Below are positions 18,088 through 26,698 of a DNA stretch of 64,000 nucleotides, piece after piece. Under the pieces are notes generated by a model that saw only the letters and a program-made list of their open reading frames with translations, made no database searches and was not told the origin of the DNA. The translations under genes and the position numbers were made by a program. Origin of the DNA: Arthrobacter koreensis (GTDB lineage Bacteria > Actinomycetota > Actinomycetes > Actinomycetales > Micrococcaceae); contig NZ_WACG01000001.1 of the NCBI RefSeq assembly GCF_009193255.1, positions 372,001 to 436,000 of the forward strand. Reading direction: 5' to 3'. Position 1 is the first letter of the stretch. Each line of letters opens with the position of its first letter.

Positions 18088-19257
18088 TCAGACCGCCGAA
18101 CCGTGCAGTGCCTTGCCGCGGCGCAGCCGGGCAGCCTCGATCAGTTCAAAAATTTCTCCGGCGCGGACAATGCCCACGGCGGCTCCGTTGTCATCCACGA
18201 CGACGCCGAGTCCCGACGGGGAGGACAGCGCCGCGTCGAGGGCGCTGCGCAGGCTCTCGCCACGGCGGTGCAGTGATCCGCCGGGCACCAGCTGGCCCGG
18301 AGAGGTGACCGTTTCCCGGCTGCTGGCCGGCACCCAGCCCAGCGGCCGTCCGCCGTCGTCAACTGCCAGCGCCCAGCCGCCCTGAACCGGAACGGCGGGA
18401 TCCGCCAGCTCAGCCGGGTCCAGGGTTTGGACGGGATGCACAGGAACCCCTGCGCCGGGCTGGAAGCCCAGGTGCCGGAAACCGCGGTCCCGTCCCACGA
18501 AGCCGGCGACGAAGTCGTCAACCGGAGCGCGCAGGATTCCTTCCGGGCTGTCGTACTGGGCCAGGCGGCCGCCGACGGCGAAGACGGCGACCTTGTCGCC
18601 CAGGATTGTCGCTTCATCTATGTCATGGGTGACAAACACGATGGTCTTGGCGAGGTCCCGCTGCAGCCGCAGCAGCTCCTGCTGCAGTTCGCTGCGGACC
18701 ACGGGGTCGACGGCGCTGAACGGTTCATCCATCAGCAGCACCGGAGGGTCCGCAGCCAGGGCGCGGGCCACACCTACGCGCTGCTGCTGGCCGCCGGAAA
18801 GCTGCGCGGGGTAGCGCTTGCCCATGGCTGGGTCCAGGCCCACGACGTCGAGCAGTTCCGCCGCCCGCTCACGGGCCTGCTTCCGCGGGACTCCGTTGAG
18901 GCGGGGGACGGTGGCAATGTTGTCCAGGACCGAGCGGTGCGGGAGCAGTCCCGAGGACTGCATGACGTATCCCATGGAGCGGCGCAGCGCGGAAGGCGCG
19001 ATCCCCGCTGCGTCCTTGCCGTCAACATGGATGGTGCCGGATGTCGGTTCAACCATCCGGTTGATCATGCGCAGGGACGTCGTCTTGCCGCAGCCGGAAG
19101 GACCCACGAATACGGTGATGGCTCCCCTGGCGATGTCCAGGGAGAGATTCTCCACGGCGGCGGACTCCGTGTCCCCGTATGACTTGGTCACGCCGCGGAA
19201 GCGGATCATGGGCTCGGCGGAATCCTGCCGAGCCTCTGTGGCGTCCGGAATGGACAT
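18088..19257 (-). CDS. Quaternary-ammonium ABC transporter ATPase with CBS-type regulatory tail
   Basis: The ATPase that drives the uptake system, 389 aa. Walker A 'GPSGCGKTT', Q-loop 'YVMQSSGLLPHRSV', signature 'LSGGQQQRVGVARAL', Walker B 'VLLMDEPFSAVDP' and H-loop 'VFVTHDIDEA' are intact. The C-terminal 130 residues resemble a CBS pair ('LAVDDGGRPLGWVPASSRET', 'LGVVVDDNGAAVGIVRAGEI'), which in OpuA-type transporters senses ionic strength. It is the first gene of the operon, with a GGAGG ribosome-binding site about 7 bases before the ATG. Confidence 0.93.
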   Translation of the reverse strand: MSIPDATEARQDSAEPMIRFRGVTKSYGDTESAAVENLSLDIARGAITVFVGPSGCGKTTSLRMINRMVEPTSGTIHVDGKDAAGIAPSALRRSMGYVMQSSGLLPHRSVLDNIATVPRLNGVPRKQARERAAELLDVVGLDPAMGKRYPAQLSGGQQQRVGVARALAADPPVLLMDEPFSAVDPVVRSELQQELLRLQRDLAKTIVFVTHDIDEATILGDKVAVFAVGGRLAQYDSPEGILRAPVDDFVAGFVGRDRGFRHLGFQPGAGVPVHPVQTLDPAELADPAVPVQGGWALAVDDGGRPLGWVPASSRETVTSPGQLVPGGSLHRRGESLRSALDAALSSPSGLGVVVDDNGAAVGIVRAGEIFELIEAARLRRGKALHGSAV

Positions 19258-19383
19258 GGCTGCCTCCGTGGTTGGGTGCGACGGTCTCGCATACGGGCAA
19301 GAAACGGCAGTATGCTGACAAGCCGTGGAATTAAGCTATGTGGTTTCCGGCACCTGAGTCCAGCGGATGCTTGGTTTACGCCC

Positions 19384-19845
19384 CTAGCTTAGGGGCGCCG
19401 TACCGCCGTCGGGCGCGGCTTCGAGTAGTTTCAGCGCCACATCCACCAAACCCACCCTTTCCAGACCCGTCACTTCCGCAAGCGGGAACCAGGCTGCCTC
19501 GTCGGTACTGCCCGCCGCTTCGTTCACCAGGCTGCCTCCGGTAACCCGGGCCCGGTAGATCACCCGCAGCGCGTGGAGCATCCGTCCCTCACCGCGCATC
19601 CGGCGCTCGGCGGGAACAAAGTGGCTGTCCACACCCAGCAGGTCCTGCAGTTCCACGGTGAAGCCGGTTTCTTCGAGGACCTCGCGTACCGCAGCGGTGG
19701 GAGCGTCCTCTCCGTATTCGAGTCCGCCGCCGGGCAGCGTCCAGGCGGAGTTGCCGTGCTGGTTCCAGTGCGCAAGCAGGATCTGCCCGTCCCGGACCAC
19801 TACGGCATAGGCGCCAACCCGGACATCGAAACCGCGCTCGCTCAT
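19384..19845 (-). CDS. Nudix hydrolase (MutT-like)
   Basis: A 153-aa protein that would hydrolyse a nucleoside-diphosphate-linked substrate. The Nudix box spans residues in 'GGGLEYGEDAPTAA' and 'VREVLEETGFTVEL', matching Gx5Ex7REUxEExGU with the metal-binding REVLEE. Substrate is not predictable. The ATG overlaps the stop of the upstream sugar-kinase gene by 4 bases, so the two are co-translated; a role in cleaning up or supplying sugar nucleotides is possible but unproven. Confidence 0.92.
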   Translation of the reverse strand: MSERGFDVRVGAYAVVVRDGQILLAHWNQHGNSAWTLPGGGLEYGEDAPTAAVREVLEETGFTVELQDLLGVDSHFVPAERRMRGEGRMLHALRVIYRARVTGGSLVNEAAGSTDEAAWFPLAEVTGLERVGLVDVALKLLEAAPDGGTAPLS

Positions 19846-20765
19846 GCTGTTTCGCCCTGCAGGAGGTACCGCACGCCGAATACGGGGTCCTGGCTGAGGA
19901 AGCGGATGTCGCCCAGTCCGCGGGCGGACAGGCCGGCCAGAAGCAGTTCCTGGAGCAGCGGCTGGTGCACCCCGATTCCGCCGCCCACCACCACCGGGCC
20001 GCTGATGCCCAGCCTCGCTGCGACGTCGGCCACCAGGGACGCGAGGTCGCGGGCGGCTGTGGCAATGATGCTGCGGCTGGGTGCGTGGCCCTCCTGGGCC
20101 GCGTCGAAGACCACCCGGGCCATGGAGGCCCAGTAGCGGCGGCCGGTGTCCGCATGGAACCGTGCAATCAGCGCGTCCGGGGCTTCGACGCCGACGGCGA
20201 GCAGCAGCTCTGCTGCCAACCGGTCCGGTTCCTGTCCCAGGTCATGCAGGCGCAGCGTGTGGCGGACGGCTTCCCGGCCAATCCAGTAGGCACTGCCTTC
20301 GTCTCCGAGGAGGTAGCCCCAGCCACCGGACCGTGCCTGCGTGCCGTCCGGTGCCATGCCCCAGGCAACGGATCCGGTTCCTGCTATGAGGCCGATCCCG
20401 TCCGGAGCTTCTCCGGCGGCGAGGATCAGGCGGGTGTCATGGACAACGGTCACGTCTGCTCCGGGGACGTGTTCCAGGATCAGTTCCCTGAGTGCGGCCG
20501 CATCCTGCTCCGTGTCCACTCCCCCGGACCCCGCAATGACGCGGGTGATGCCGTGGGTGCCCAGCGCAGCAAAAATCTCCGCCAGATTGCACCGCGCCTG
20601 CTCGCGTGAAACATTCTGGACGTTTGCGCTTCCACTGACCGCTTCTGCCACTGCGGCCTGTCCCTCCAGCCGGATTCCGTGGGTCTTGGTGCCGCCAATG
20701 TCGAGGCCGATCGCCGTGATGGACGTGCCGGGGCTGGGGCTGGATGCGCTGGTGCTCGATTGCAT
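19842..20765 (-). CDS. BadF/BadG-family ATPase, N-acetylglucosamine kinase-like
   Basis: A 307-aa ASKHA-fold kinase. The phosphate-1 loop is 'IGLDIGGTKTHGIRLEG', the phosphate-2 region 'VVHDTRLILAAGEAPDGIGL' followed by 'IAGTGSVAWG', and the GlcNAc-kinase hallmark 'RSGGWGYLLGDEGSAYWIGR' is clear. The adenosine motif is 'GPVVVGGGIGVHQPLLQEL'. It likely phosphorylates an amino sugar such as GlcNAc from wall turnover. It overlaps the Nudix gene by 4 bases. Confidence 0.9.
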   Translation of the reverse strand: MQSSTSASSPSPGTSITAIGLDIGGTKTHGIRLEGQAAVAEAVSGSANVQNVSREQARCNLAEIFAALGTHGITRVIAGSGGVDTEQDAAALRELILEHVPGADVTVVHDTRLILAAGEAPDGIGLIAGTGSVAWGMAPDGTQARSGGWGYLLGDEGSAYWIGREAVRHTLRLHDLGQEPDRLAAELLLAVGVEAPDALIARFHADTGRRYWASMARVVFDAAQEGHAPSRSIIATAARDLASLVADVAARLGISGPVVVGGGIGVHQPLLQELLLAGLSARGLGDIRFLSQDPVFGVRYLLQGETA

Positions 20766-20836
20766 TCCTTTAGCCTACGCAGGTGAGGTGCTTCACCGGA
20801 TATTGGGCGGCCATTTGACGCAGTGGACGGGGCTGA

Positions 20837-22102
20837 TCAGGCGCCGTGGCTCCGGCGGGCCAGGTCCAGCAGTCCTTCGGCGGCGGCCAGCCGCAGCGCC
20901 GCGTTGGACTGCCTGTCATGCTTCCGGCCTTCCCTGGCGCCGGGGACAAGGCTGAGCGCCACTCCGGCCGCCCGGGCATTGAGCGCCGCGGCAGAGCTGC
21001 CTGCCGCTTCCGCAGCGGCTTCGAAACCCGGGCGGTATTCCGCCACCCTGCCCGGCAGGGATGACTCCGGCGACAGCCGGGCGAGCACCTCCAGATGCCC
21101 CAGGAAACAGGCCAGGTCATCGACGCGGTGTCCGGGCCCCATGCCGTCTACGTCCAGGACTCCGGTGATCCTGCCGTCCGCCGCCAGCAGATTTCCTTCG
21201 TAGAAGTCACCGTGCACAGGGACAACGGGTCCCGGATCGAGGCCTTCCACCATCGATTCGACGCCGCGGGAGATACTGCGAATTCGCTGTGTGTCCTGTG
21301 GCAGGACCGATGTGGCGGCCCGCCCGTAGGCCCGTGCACGCTCTGCCCACGCCGGACGGCGCTGCAGTTCCAGCGCCGTCGCGGGAAGGGAGTCAAGGAT
21401 GCGGAGAAGGTCCGCTGCCGTGATGGTGCTGGTGCCGTCTGCCAGCCCGGAAAGCAGCGGCCTTCCCCGGAGCGGGGAAAGCACGACGGCGCTGCGGCCT
21501 TCGGCTCCAGCCAGCAGCGCGGCGGCGGGCACCGCGGACCCTGCCAGCAGCTGGTGCCGGTGCCGCAGGCCTTCGGCGTGGGTGGGCAGCACCACCTTGA
21601 CGTATGCCTCCCTGCGCCCGAGCACCGCGTGGACAACCGCACGCCGCAGGGGGCGGTAGCCAATAACCGTCAGCTCCACGCGATCCGCGTCTGCGGAGCC
21701 GAAGAGCTTCCGTGCCATTCCGGCCGCCGAAAGGGCCCACGCCAGGTCCGGGAGTAATGGGTCATTGGGGTGCAGCCAGAGGAACAGGCGAACACCGTCG
21801 AGGGAGGTCCGCAGCACCGGCCCGGCAGCAGCAGCCGGAGAGGTGGTCGCTCCTGCGTGGAGGGTGAGCGGAAGTCCCGCGGGGTCGATGGCGCGCACCT
21901 GGTAGAGCGCCGTCGCACCGGCACCGGGGCGGTCAAAGGTGCGCTCGTGAACCCACGAGTCCAGGACAAGCCGCCGCGAAGCCAGGAGTTCGGCCAGCGG
22001 AACAGCCAGCCCAGCCCCTTCGAGCAGTATCCGCGGGGGCACCTGCCTCAGGTTCCGGCCGGAGGATGGACGGCCTGCCTGCCTGCCTCCACCTGGGCAC
22101 AC
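20837..22102 (-). CDS. Aminoglycoside-phosphotransferase-fold kinase
   Basis: A 421-aa protein with a poorly recognised N-terminal 190 residues and a C-terminal APH/choline-kinase fold. The catalytic loop is 'VVPVHGDFYEGNLLAADGRI' (HxDxxxxN), and the metal-binding motif is 'GVLDVDGMGPGHRVDDLACF'. Substrate is unknown; antibiotic resistance should not be assumed, since many of these act on metabolites. The GTG at 22102 has no strong ribosome-binding site and the true start may lie further in. It follows the membrane-protein gene by 10 bases. Confidence 0.8.
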   Translation of the reverse strand: MCPGGGRQAGRPSSGRNLRQVPPRILLEGAGLAVPLAELLASRRLVLDSWVHERTFDRPGAGATALYQVRAIDPAGLPLTLHAGATTSPAAAAGPVLRTSLDGVRLFLWLHPNDPLLPDLAWALSAAGMARKLFGSADADRVELTVIGYRPLRRAVVHAVLGRREAYVKVVLPTHAEGLRHRHQLLAGSAVPAAALLAGAEGRSAVVLSPLRGRPLLSGLADGTSTITAADLLRILDSLPATALELQRRPAWAERARAYGRAATSVLPQDTQRIRSISRGVESMVEGLDPGPVVPVHGDFYEGNLLAADGRITGVLDVDGMGPGHRVDDLACFLGHLEVLARLSPESSLPGRVAEYRPGFEAAAEAAGSSAAALNARAAGVALSLVPGAREGRKHDRQSNAALRLAAAEGLLDLARRSHGA

Positions 22103-22112
22103 TGCGCGGGTG

Positions 22113-23057
22113 CTAGGCCCGGCGGCGCTGGAGGACGTCGTCCAGATTCAGGATGCCGGTGGCGGGCCGGGGGTCGATCGCGGTGCTGCCCGGTGCCGGA
22201 GCGGCAACCGGACGGATGGGGGTCTTCAGGACGGGCTTCGGTGAAGCGGGAACAGCAAGCGGCGCCGGTGCCGGTCGGGGCGCCGCCGGAGCGTCCACAT
22301 AGGTCGGTTTAGGAACCGCCACGGGCTCCCAGGAAGACGCTTCGGCGCTCTTTGCCGCTTCGGCCAGTGCCGCGGCGCGCAGTTCCTGTGCGGTCAGCCG
22401 CGGAACGGGCTTCGGCTGCGGAGCCGCGGGAACGACAGTGTCTGCAGCTGCGGGAAGATCAGCCGGGCGATCCGCGTCAGTGCCGGCGGCGTCGAACACC
22501 GTGTCAGCCTTCGGGTTGCTGCGCAGCGGAACCTGCGGAGCGGCATCCTGTGTGGCGGCAGCGGCAGCGGCGGCACGCCGGACCCGGCGTTCACGCTTGT
22601 CACGGACGGCGAGGCTGCGCAGCGAAACCACGGAGGCGGCCGCACCGAGGGCAGCGCCGGCAGGGATCCAGCCGGAGACGGCGCCGAACAGTGCGGCTGC
22701 GCCGCCGCCAACCACCGCGAAGACGCAGACCAGCCCCACGACGGCGAGGAACAGCCGTCCGTAGCGGATCTTCAGGGGGCCGGGAGCAGCAGCCGGATGA
22801 TCTTCGGCAGGGGTGCCGGAGCCCGCTCTCAGGTGCGGCGTGTGCTGGGCGCCGGTGCTGGTGTTGTACATGGTGTTCCCCTGAGAACTCGGGTCCGGTT
22901 CGGTGGCGGCACTGCTGGGCGCGCGTTCGGCGGTGCCGGCACGTCCGGAAGACTGTGCAGGCACCTGCTTTCCGTGCAGGTACTGAGGGGCGACCCACAG
23001 CATCCAGAGCCCGACGGCTGCCGCCAGGACCAAAGAGCTGTTAAGAGGGAAGTCCAC
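22113..23057 (-). CDS. Rv0996/GlpR-like membrane protein downstream of galU
   Basis: A 314-aa protein with an N-terminal anchor ('SSLVLAAAVGLWMLWVAPQY'), a polar linker, two more membrane helices (about 104-150), then a long Ala/Pro-rich, probably disordered cytoplasmic tail. The position galU-GNAT-this gene matches mycobacterial Rv0993-Rv0995-Rv0996 and corynebacterial loci where the membrane protein (GlpR) is a divisome receptor for the gephyrin-like Glp. The moeA/glp gene expected between galU and the GNAT gene is absent here. Family membership rests on topology and gene order, not on a clear motif. Confidence 0.65.
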   Translation of the reverse strand: MDFPLNSSLVLAAAVGLWMLWVAPQYLHGKQVPAQSSGRAGTAERAPSSAATEPDPSSQGNTMYNTSTGAQHTPHLRAGSGTPAEDHPAAAPGPLKIRYGRLFLAVVGLVCVFAVVGGGAAALFGAVSGWIPAGAALGAAASVVSLRSLAVRDKRERRVRRAAAAAAATQDAAPQVPLRSNPKADTVFDAAGTDADRPADLPAAADTVVPAAPQPKPVPRLTAQELRAAALAEAAKSAEASSWEPVAVPKPTYVDAPAAPRPAPAPLAVPASPKPVLKTPIRPVAAPAPGSTAIDPRPATGILNLDDVLQRRRA

Positions 23058-23151
23058 AACTACGACCGTAGAAGAAAACCCTCACCGGACGCGGGATTGG
23101 AAAGGGGTGTGTCGAATCACGTCAGGAGGAAATCCAGCGCAAAACCCGAGG

Positions 23152-23769
23152 TCAGCGGGCTGAAGGCAAACGGGAAAGCAGCCCTTCCGGAACTTCCTCC
23201 GCGGTGAGGGCGAAACTGAGGTGGTCAGCCCACTGACCCGCAATGTGGAGGTAGCGGCGCCGCAGGCCTTCTTCGCGGAAGCCAAGTTTCTCGACGACGC
23301 GCCGGCTGGGCATGTTTTCCGGACGGATGTTGATTTCCATCCGATGCAGCCCCAGGACCCGGAAGCAGTGGTCGGTGGCCAGCGCAACCGCTGTCGGTGC
23401 GATACCCCGGCCGGCACGTGCCTCGTCCACCCAGTAGCCAAGCGTCGCCATACGGGCGGAGCCCCAGAGAATGGAGGAAACCGTCAGCTGTCCCACGATC
23501 GCCGGGGGCCTGCGCACTCCGGCCTGGCGTTCAGTGATCACGAACGGCAGGGCTGTGTCCTGGCGCGCCTGCTGGTTGAGGCTGCGGACCATCCCTGCGT
23601 AGGACGGCAGGACACCGCCGGGCAGCGGATTCGTGGCTTCCCACGGCCCAATCCAGCGGGCATTGCGCGACCGCACCGAATTCCATTCGGTGCGGTCGCG
23701 GTAGCGGATCGGCCGGAGGACGAGGTCGCCGCTTTCCAGCGTCACCGGCCAGATCGCCGACCCCAGCAC
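23152..23769 (-). CDS. GNAT N-acetyltransferase, RimJ/RimL-like
   Basis: A 205-aa acetyl-CoA-dependent acetyltransferase. The N-terminus 'GDLVLRPIRYRDRTEWNSVR' is typical of RimJ-like proteins, the acetyl-CoA loop region is 'DEARAGRGIAPTAVALATDH', and 'IRPENMPSRRVVEKLGFREE' is the conserved C-terminal half. In mycobacteria the gene in this position is called rimJ. It starts 4 bases after the galU stop, forming an operon. The target protein or small molecule is unknown. Confidence 0.88.
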   Translation of the reverse strand: MLGSAIWPVTLESGDLVLRPIRYRDRTEWNSVRSRNARWIGPWEATNPLPGGVLPSYAGMVRSLNQQARQDTALPFVITERQAGVRRPPAIVGQLTVSSILWGSARMATLGYWVDEARAGRGIAPTAVALATDHCFRVLGLHRMEINIRPENMPSRRVVEKLGFREEGLRRRYLHIAGQWADHLSFALTAEEVPEGLLSRLPSAR

Positions 23770-23773
23770 GGAG

Positions 23774-24676
23774 TTAGCCTTCGTCGGAGGTGTTGAAGTC
23801 CTTCAGCCAGGCGCGCAGGTCCGGGCCGAGGTCTTCGCGCTCGGAGGCAAGGGTGACAACAGCCTTGAGGTAGCTGAGCTTGTCACCGGTGTCGTAGCGG
23901 CGGCCGCGGAAGACGACGCCGTACACGCCGCCGCCTTCACCTTCGGTTCCCGCGAGGGTCTGGAGAGCGTCGGTGAGCTGGATTTCGCCGCCCCGGCCGG
24001 GGCCGGTTTCTTCCAGGACGCCGAAAACGGAGGGGTGCAGGACGTAGCGGCCAATAACGGCAAGGTTCGACGGCGCATCGGCGGCGTCGGGCTTCTCCAC
24101 GAGCTTGTTGACGCGGACGTAGTCTTCACCCTCGATGACGGAGATGTCGGCGCAGCCGTAAGCGCTGATCTGGTCCGGTTCAACCTCGATGAGGGCGACA
24201 ACGGAGCCGCCCGTCTTGGCCTGGACTTCCACCATGGTTTCCAGCAGCGGATCGCGGGCGTCAATCAGGTCGTCACCGAGCAGGACGGCAAACGGGTCAT
24301 CACCGATATGCAGCTTGGCGCGCAATACCGCGTGGCCAAGGCCCTTCGGGTCGCCCTGGCGCAGGTAGTGGATCTCGCCCAGTTCGGAAGACTCCCGGAC
24401 CAGGGCAAGCTTCTCGTCGTCGCCCTTGTCCTTCAGGGTCTGCTCGATGAAGGGAACCCGGTCGAAGTGGTCCTCGAGGGAACGCTTGTTGCGGCCGGTG
24501 ATCATCAGGATGTCCGGCATGCCGGCGTTGACGGCCTCTTCTACGACGTACTGGATGGCCGGCTTGTCCACCACCGGAAGCATTTCCTTCGGCATGGCCT
24601 TGGTGGCCGGAAGGAAGCGCGTACCCAGGCCGGCGGCGGGAATTACGGCTTTGGTGATCTTAGGGCGTGAGGTCAT
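23774..24676 (-). CDS. galU: UTP-glucose-1-phosphate uridylyltransferase
   Basis: GalU makes UDP-glucose for cell-wall and storage glycans. The ATG at 24676 gives 300 aa starting 'MTSRPKITKAVIPAAGLGTR', with the nucleotide-binding GxGTR and 'KAMPKEMLPVVDKPAIQYVV'. Later motifs are 'GDDLIDARDPLLETM', 'LVEKPDAADAPSNLAVIGRY' and 'GEIQLTDAL'. An upstream extension to 24745 is open but overlaps the promoter of the divergent folate gene. It heads the galU-GNAT-membrane-protein operon. Confidence 0.96.
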   Translation of the reverse strand: MTSRPKITKAVIPAAGLGTRFLPATKAMPKEMLPVVDKPAIQYVVEEAVNAGMPDILMITGRNKRSLEDHFDRVPFIEQTLKDKGDDEKLALVRESSELGEIHYLRQGDPKGLGHAVLRAKLHIGDDPFAVLLGDDLIDARDPLLETMVEVQAKTGGSVVALIEVEPDQISAYGCADISVIEGEDYVRVNKLVEKPDAADAPSNLAVIGRYVLHPSVFGVLEETGPGRGGEIQLTDALQTLAGTEGEGGGVYGVVFRGRRYDTGDKLSYLKAVVTLASEREDLGPDLRAWLKDFNTSDEG

Positions 24677-24744
24677 GACGGTAAGAGTACCTAAGTGAAC
24701 GCTCAGCGCGCCAAATGTACCCTCGCGGCAGGCACAATAGGTCA

Positions 24745-25335
24745 ATGACCGACGACATGAAGGAACAGGTCCGCAGCCGTTTCAAGCAAAAGCGCCGGGA
24801 GCTGCGCGGCGGGGAGTCTGCGCAGCAGCTTGCCGACGCGGCGGCACCCCTGCTCCAGGGCCTCGAACCGGGCTCCATGGTCAGCTGCTATCTCTCCGCG
24901 GGAACCGAGCCGGACACTTCCGCACTGCTCGGGGCGCTGGCGGACGCCGGCCACACCGTTGTGGTTCCGGTCTGTGAACCGGGGCACCAGCTGTCCTGGT
25001 GTCCGTGGACTCCCGGTGCAGCACTGGTTCCCGGCCTCTTTCCGGGGATTCCGGAACCTGCCGGGCCCCGGTGGGACCTTCCCGAAATCATGGAACTGAA
25101 CCTGCTGCTCATTCCGGCACTGGCCGTCTCCGAAGACGGAACAAGGATGGGCAAGGGCGGTGGCTATTATGACCGCTTCCTGACCAGGTACCGGGCGGCC
25201 GGCGGCGCGGCACCGGTGGTTGCCGTGGTCCACGATCATGAGTTCGTCCCTGCGGGAACCCTTCCCGCTGATGCCCTGGACGTACCGGTGGATGGGGTCC
25301 TGCGCCCCGGCGGTTATACGCGGGTAGCCCGCTGA
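24745..25335 (+). CDS. 5-formyltetrahydrofolate cyclo-ligase
   Basis: Converts 5-formyl-THF to 5,10-methenyl-THF with ATP, recycling folate. The 196-aa protein starts at ATG 24745 (chosen over an upstream start because the family begins near 'KEQVRSRFKQKRREL'). The signature 'RMGKGGGYYDRFLTRY' is near the C-terminus, and 'LIPALAVSEDGT' precedes it. It is divergent from galU and followed by the zinc-ribbon gene, the same order as Rv0993-Rv0992c-Rv0991c in Mycobacterium. Confidence 0.94.
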   Translation: MTDDMKEQVRSRFKQKRRELRGGESAQQLADAAAPLLQGLEPGSMVSCYLSAGTEPDTSALLGALADAGHTVVVPVCEPGHQLSWCPWTPGAALVPGLFPGIPEPAGPRWDLPEIMELNLLLIPALAVSEDGTRMGKGGGYYDRFLTRYRAAGGAAPVVAVVHDHEFVPAGTLPADALDVPVDGVLRPGGYTRVAR

Positions 25336-25346
25336 GAGGTGTATAC

Positions 25347-25373
25347 TTAGCACTCTAGGCCGCAGAGTGCCAA
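25347..25373 (+). promoter_or_regulatory. CIRCE (HrcA) operator before the zinc-ribbon gene
   Basis: TTAGCACTC, nine bases, GAGTGCCAA: one base away from the CIRCE consensus TTAGCACTC-N9-GAGTGCTAA, and with the same half-sites as the upstream CIRCE at groES. A possible -10 hexamer TATACT (25342-25347) abuts the operator, so HrcA binding would block initiation. No good -35 was found. Confidence 0.85.
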
Positions 25374-25441
25374 TCCTTCCGCCGCTTCGGCGGACAGCGA
25401 CACTGCTGAGGCCTTCCTTTCGCCCTTCAGGAGGAGTAAGA

Positions 25442-25750
25442 GTGCCCACGTATGCCTATGCCTGCAAGGATTGCGGTCACGCGTTCGATATCCAGCAGTC
25501 CTTCACCGATGACAGCCTGACCGTCTGCCCCGAGTGCGGCGGCAACCTGCGCAAGAAGTTCAACAGCGTGGGTGTGGTTTTCAAGGGCTCCGGCTTCTAC
25601 CGCACGGATTCACGCGATGCGGCATCCACTGTTCCGGCTGCCCCTTCCAAGGATGTGCCCGCCAAGGAAACGGCCAAGGAATCGCCCAAGGCTGCTCCGG
25701 CCGCATCTTCGGCTGCGGCATCATCTGCAGCGGCACCCGCCGCCAGTTAG
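25442..25750 (+). CDS. FmdB-family zinc-ribbon protein, Ruc (Rv0991c)-like
   Basis: A 102-aa protein; the GTG at 25442 is preceded by GGAGGAG. Residues 1-45 are the FmdB zinc ribbon with C8-x2-C11 and C29-x2-C32 ('YACKDCG', 'CPECGG'), and about 60 residues of Ala/Pro/Lys-rich disordered tail follow. This matches Rv0991c (Ruc), a redox-controlled chaperone in mycobacteria whose cysteines release zinc on oxidation, and the neighbouring folate gene is in the same place. The CIRCE element upstream agrees with HrcA control. Chaperone activity here is inferred from orthology. Confidence 0.88.
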   Translation: MPTYAYACKDCGHAFDIQQSFTDDSLTVCPECGGNLRKKFNSVGVVFKGSGFYRTDSRDAASTVPAAPSKDVPAKETAKESPKAAPAASSAAASSAAAPAAS

Positions 25751-25787
25751 TCACGTTTCCGGTTCCCGTTCGCGGCGGCCCGGCAGG

Positions 25788-25830
25788 AAGGCGTCCCGCT
25801 CCTCCACAGGAGCCCGGGGCGCCTTTGTTG
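25788..25830 (+). terminator. Hairpin terminator after the zinc-ribbon gene
   Basis: AAGGCG-T-CCC-GCTCCT pairs with AGGAGC-CC-GGG-G-CGCCTT across a CCAC loop, with a two-base bulge and one G-T pair, followed by TTGTTG. It lies 38 bases after the stop at 25750. Confidence 0.75.
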
Positions 25831-25887
25831 TACCCGGCCCCAGTCGCCCGGCTTTCCGGAGTTCCCTGCCGCGCCTAGCGTTGCCGC

Positions 25888-26646
25888 ATGTTCAGCAAAC
25901 GGCGGCTCGGCCGCGTTCCCGGCAGGCGGGACAGCCCCCGAGCGCCCGGTTCCAAAACTCCTCCCCTGCGTCCCGGCACCGGACACCCGAGGGGAAGGTT
26001 TCGCCGGTTCCTGGTTCGGCGCCGGCGGCTTCTCGCTGGTTTGCTGGCTGCTGCAGCTGCAGGCATAGCAGTCGAGGCGCTGCTGCCCCCGGACCCCGCG
26101 ACAGCAATCGTTGCCGCAGCCGCAGGGGACCTGCCCGCCGGCCATGTCATCGCGCAGCGGGATCTTCGGATGATCAGCCTGCCGCCCCGAGCCGTACCGC
26201 CCGGGGCTTTCCATGAAGCTCAAACGGCGGTGGGCAGGCAACTTGCGGTGCCGGTGCGCGGCGGCGGCCTGGTCAGCGAAACTGTCCTGGTCGGCGACGG
26301 ACTGCTGACCGGGTCCCCGGCGGGAACCGCTGCCCTTCCCCTTCGACCGGCGGATCCGGCCGCGGCACGGCTGCTCTCGCCTGGAAGCCTGGTAGACGTG
26401 GTGGCAACTCCGGAAGAGGGGTTCGACGGCGCCGGCCCACCGGTTGTCCTCGCCTCCGGCGTGCCCGTGCTGTGGATTACCGGCACGGACGGCGGGACTA
26501 CGTCATGGCCGGGGACAACCGCAGCAGCTGATGAACAACTCGTTGTGGTCGCAGCCCCGGCAGCCGCCGCCCCTGAGCTGGCCGTCGCCTCAGCCCGCGG
26601 CGGACTCTACTTCGTCCCGAAGGGCGTGCCGGGTCCGGGCCCCTAG
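25888..26646 (+). CDS. SAF-domain protein (CpaB/RcpC-like), membrane anchored
   Basis: A 252-aa protein: an Arg-rich cytoplasmic N-terminus (about 1-46), one membrane helix ('LLAGLLAAAAAGIAVEALLP', about 48-67), then an external SAF domain containing 'AAGDLPAGHVIAQRDLRMIS' and 'VGRQLAVPVRGGGLVSETVL'. Similar proteins (CpaB/RcpC) belong to Flp/Tad pilus secretion, but no other pilus gene is nearby, so the role is open. The ribosome-binding site is weak and the start could be an internal codon closer to the membrane helix. Confidence 0.75.
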   Translation: MFSKRRLGRVPGRRDSPRAPGSKTPPLRPGTGHPRGRFRRFLVRRRRLLAGLLAAAAAGIAVEALLPPDPATAIVAAAAGDLPAGHVIAQRDLRMISLPPRAVPPGAFHEAQTAVGRQLAVPVRGGGLVSETVLVGDGLLTGSPAGTAALPLRPADPAAARLLSPGSLVDVVATPEEGFDGAGPPVVLASGVPVLWITGTDGGTTSWPGTTAAADEQLVVVAAPAAAAPELAVASARGGLYFVPKGVPGPGP

Positions 26647-26698
26647 CCTGGGGCCGGCTGGATTCCTGGCCGGTGGCGGTCCGGATCCTCCGGCACAG

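Noticed and set aside
20837-22102. Aminoglycoside resistance gene
   Set aside because: Only the general APH fold and catalytic loop are present; nothing points to antibiotic substrates and the neighbours are housekeeping genes.
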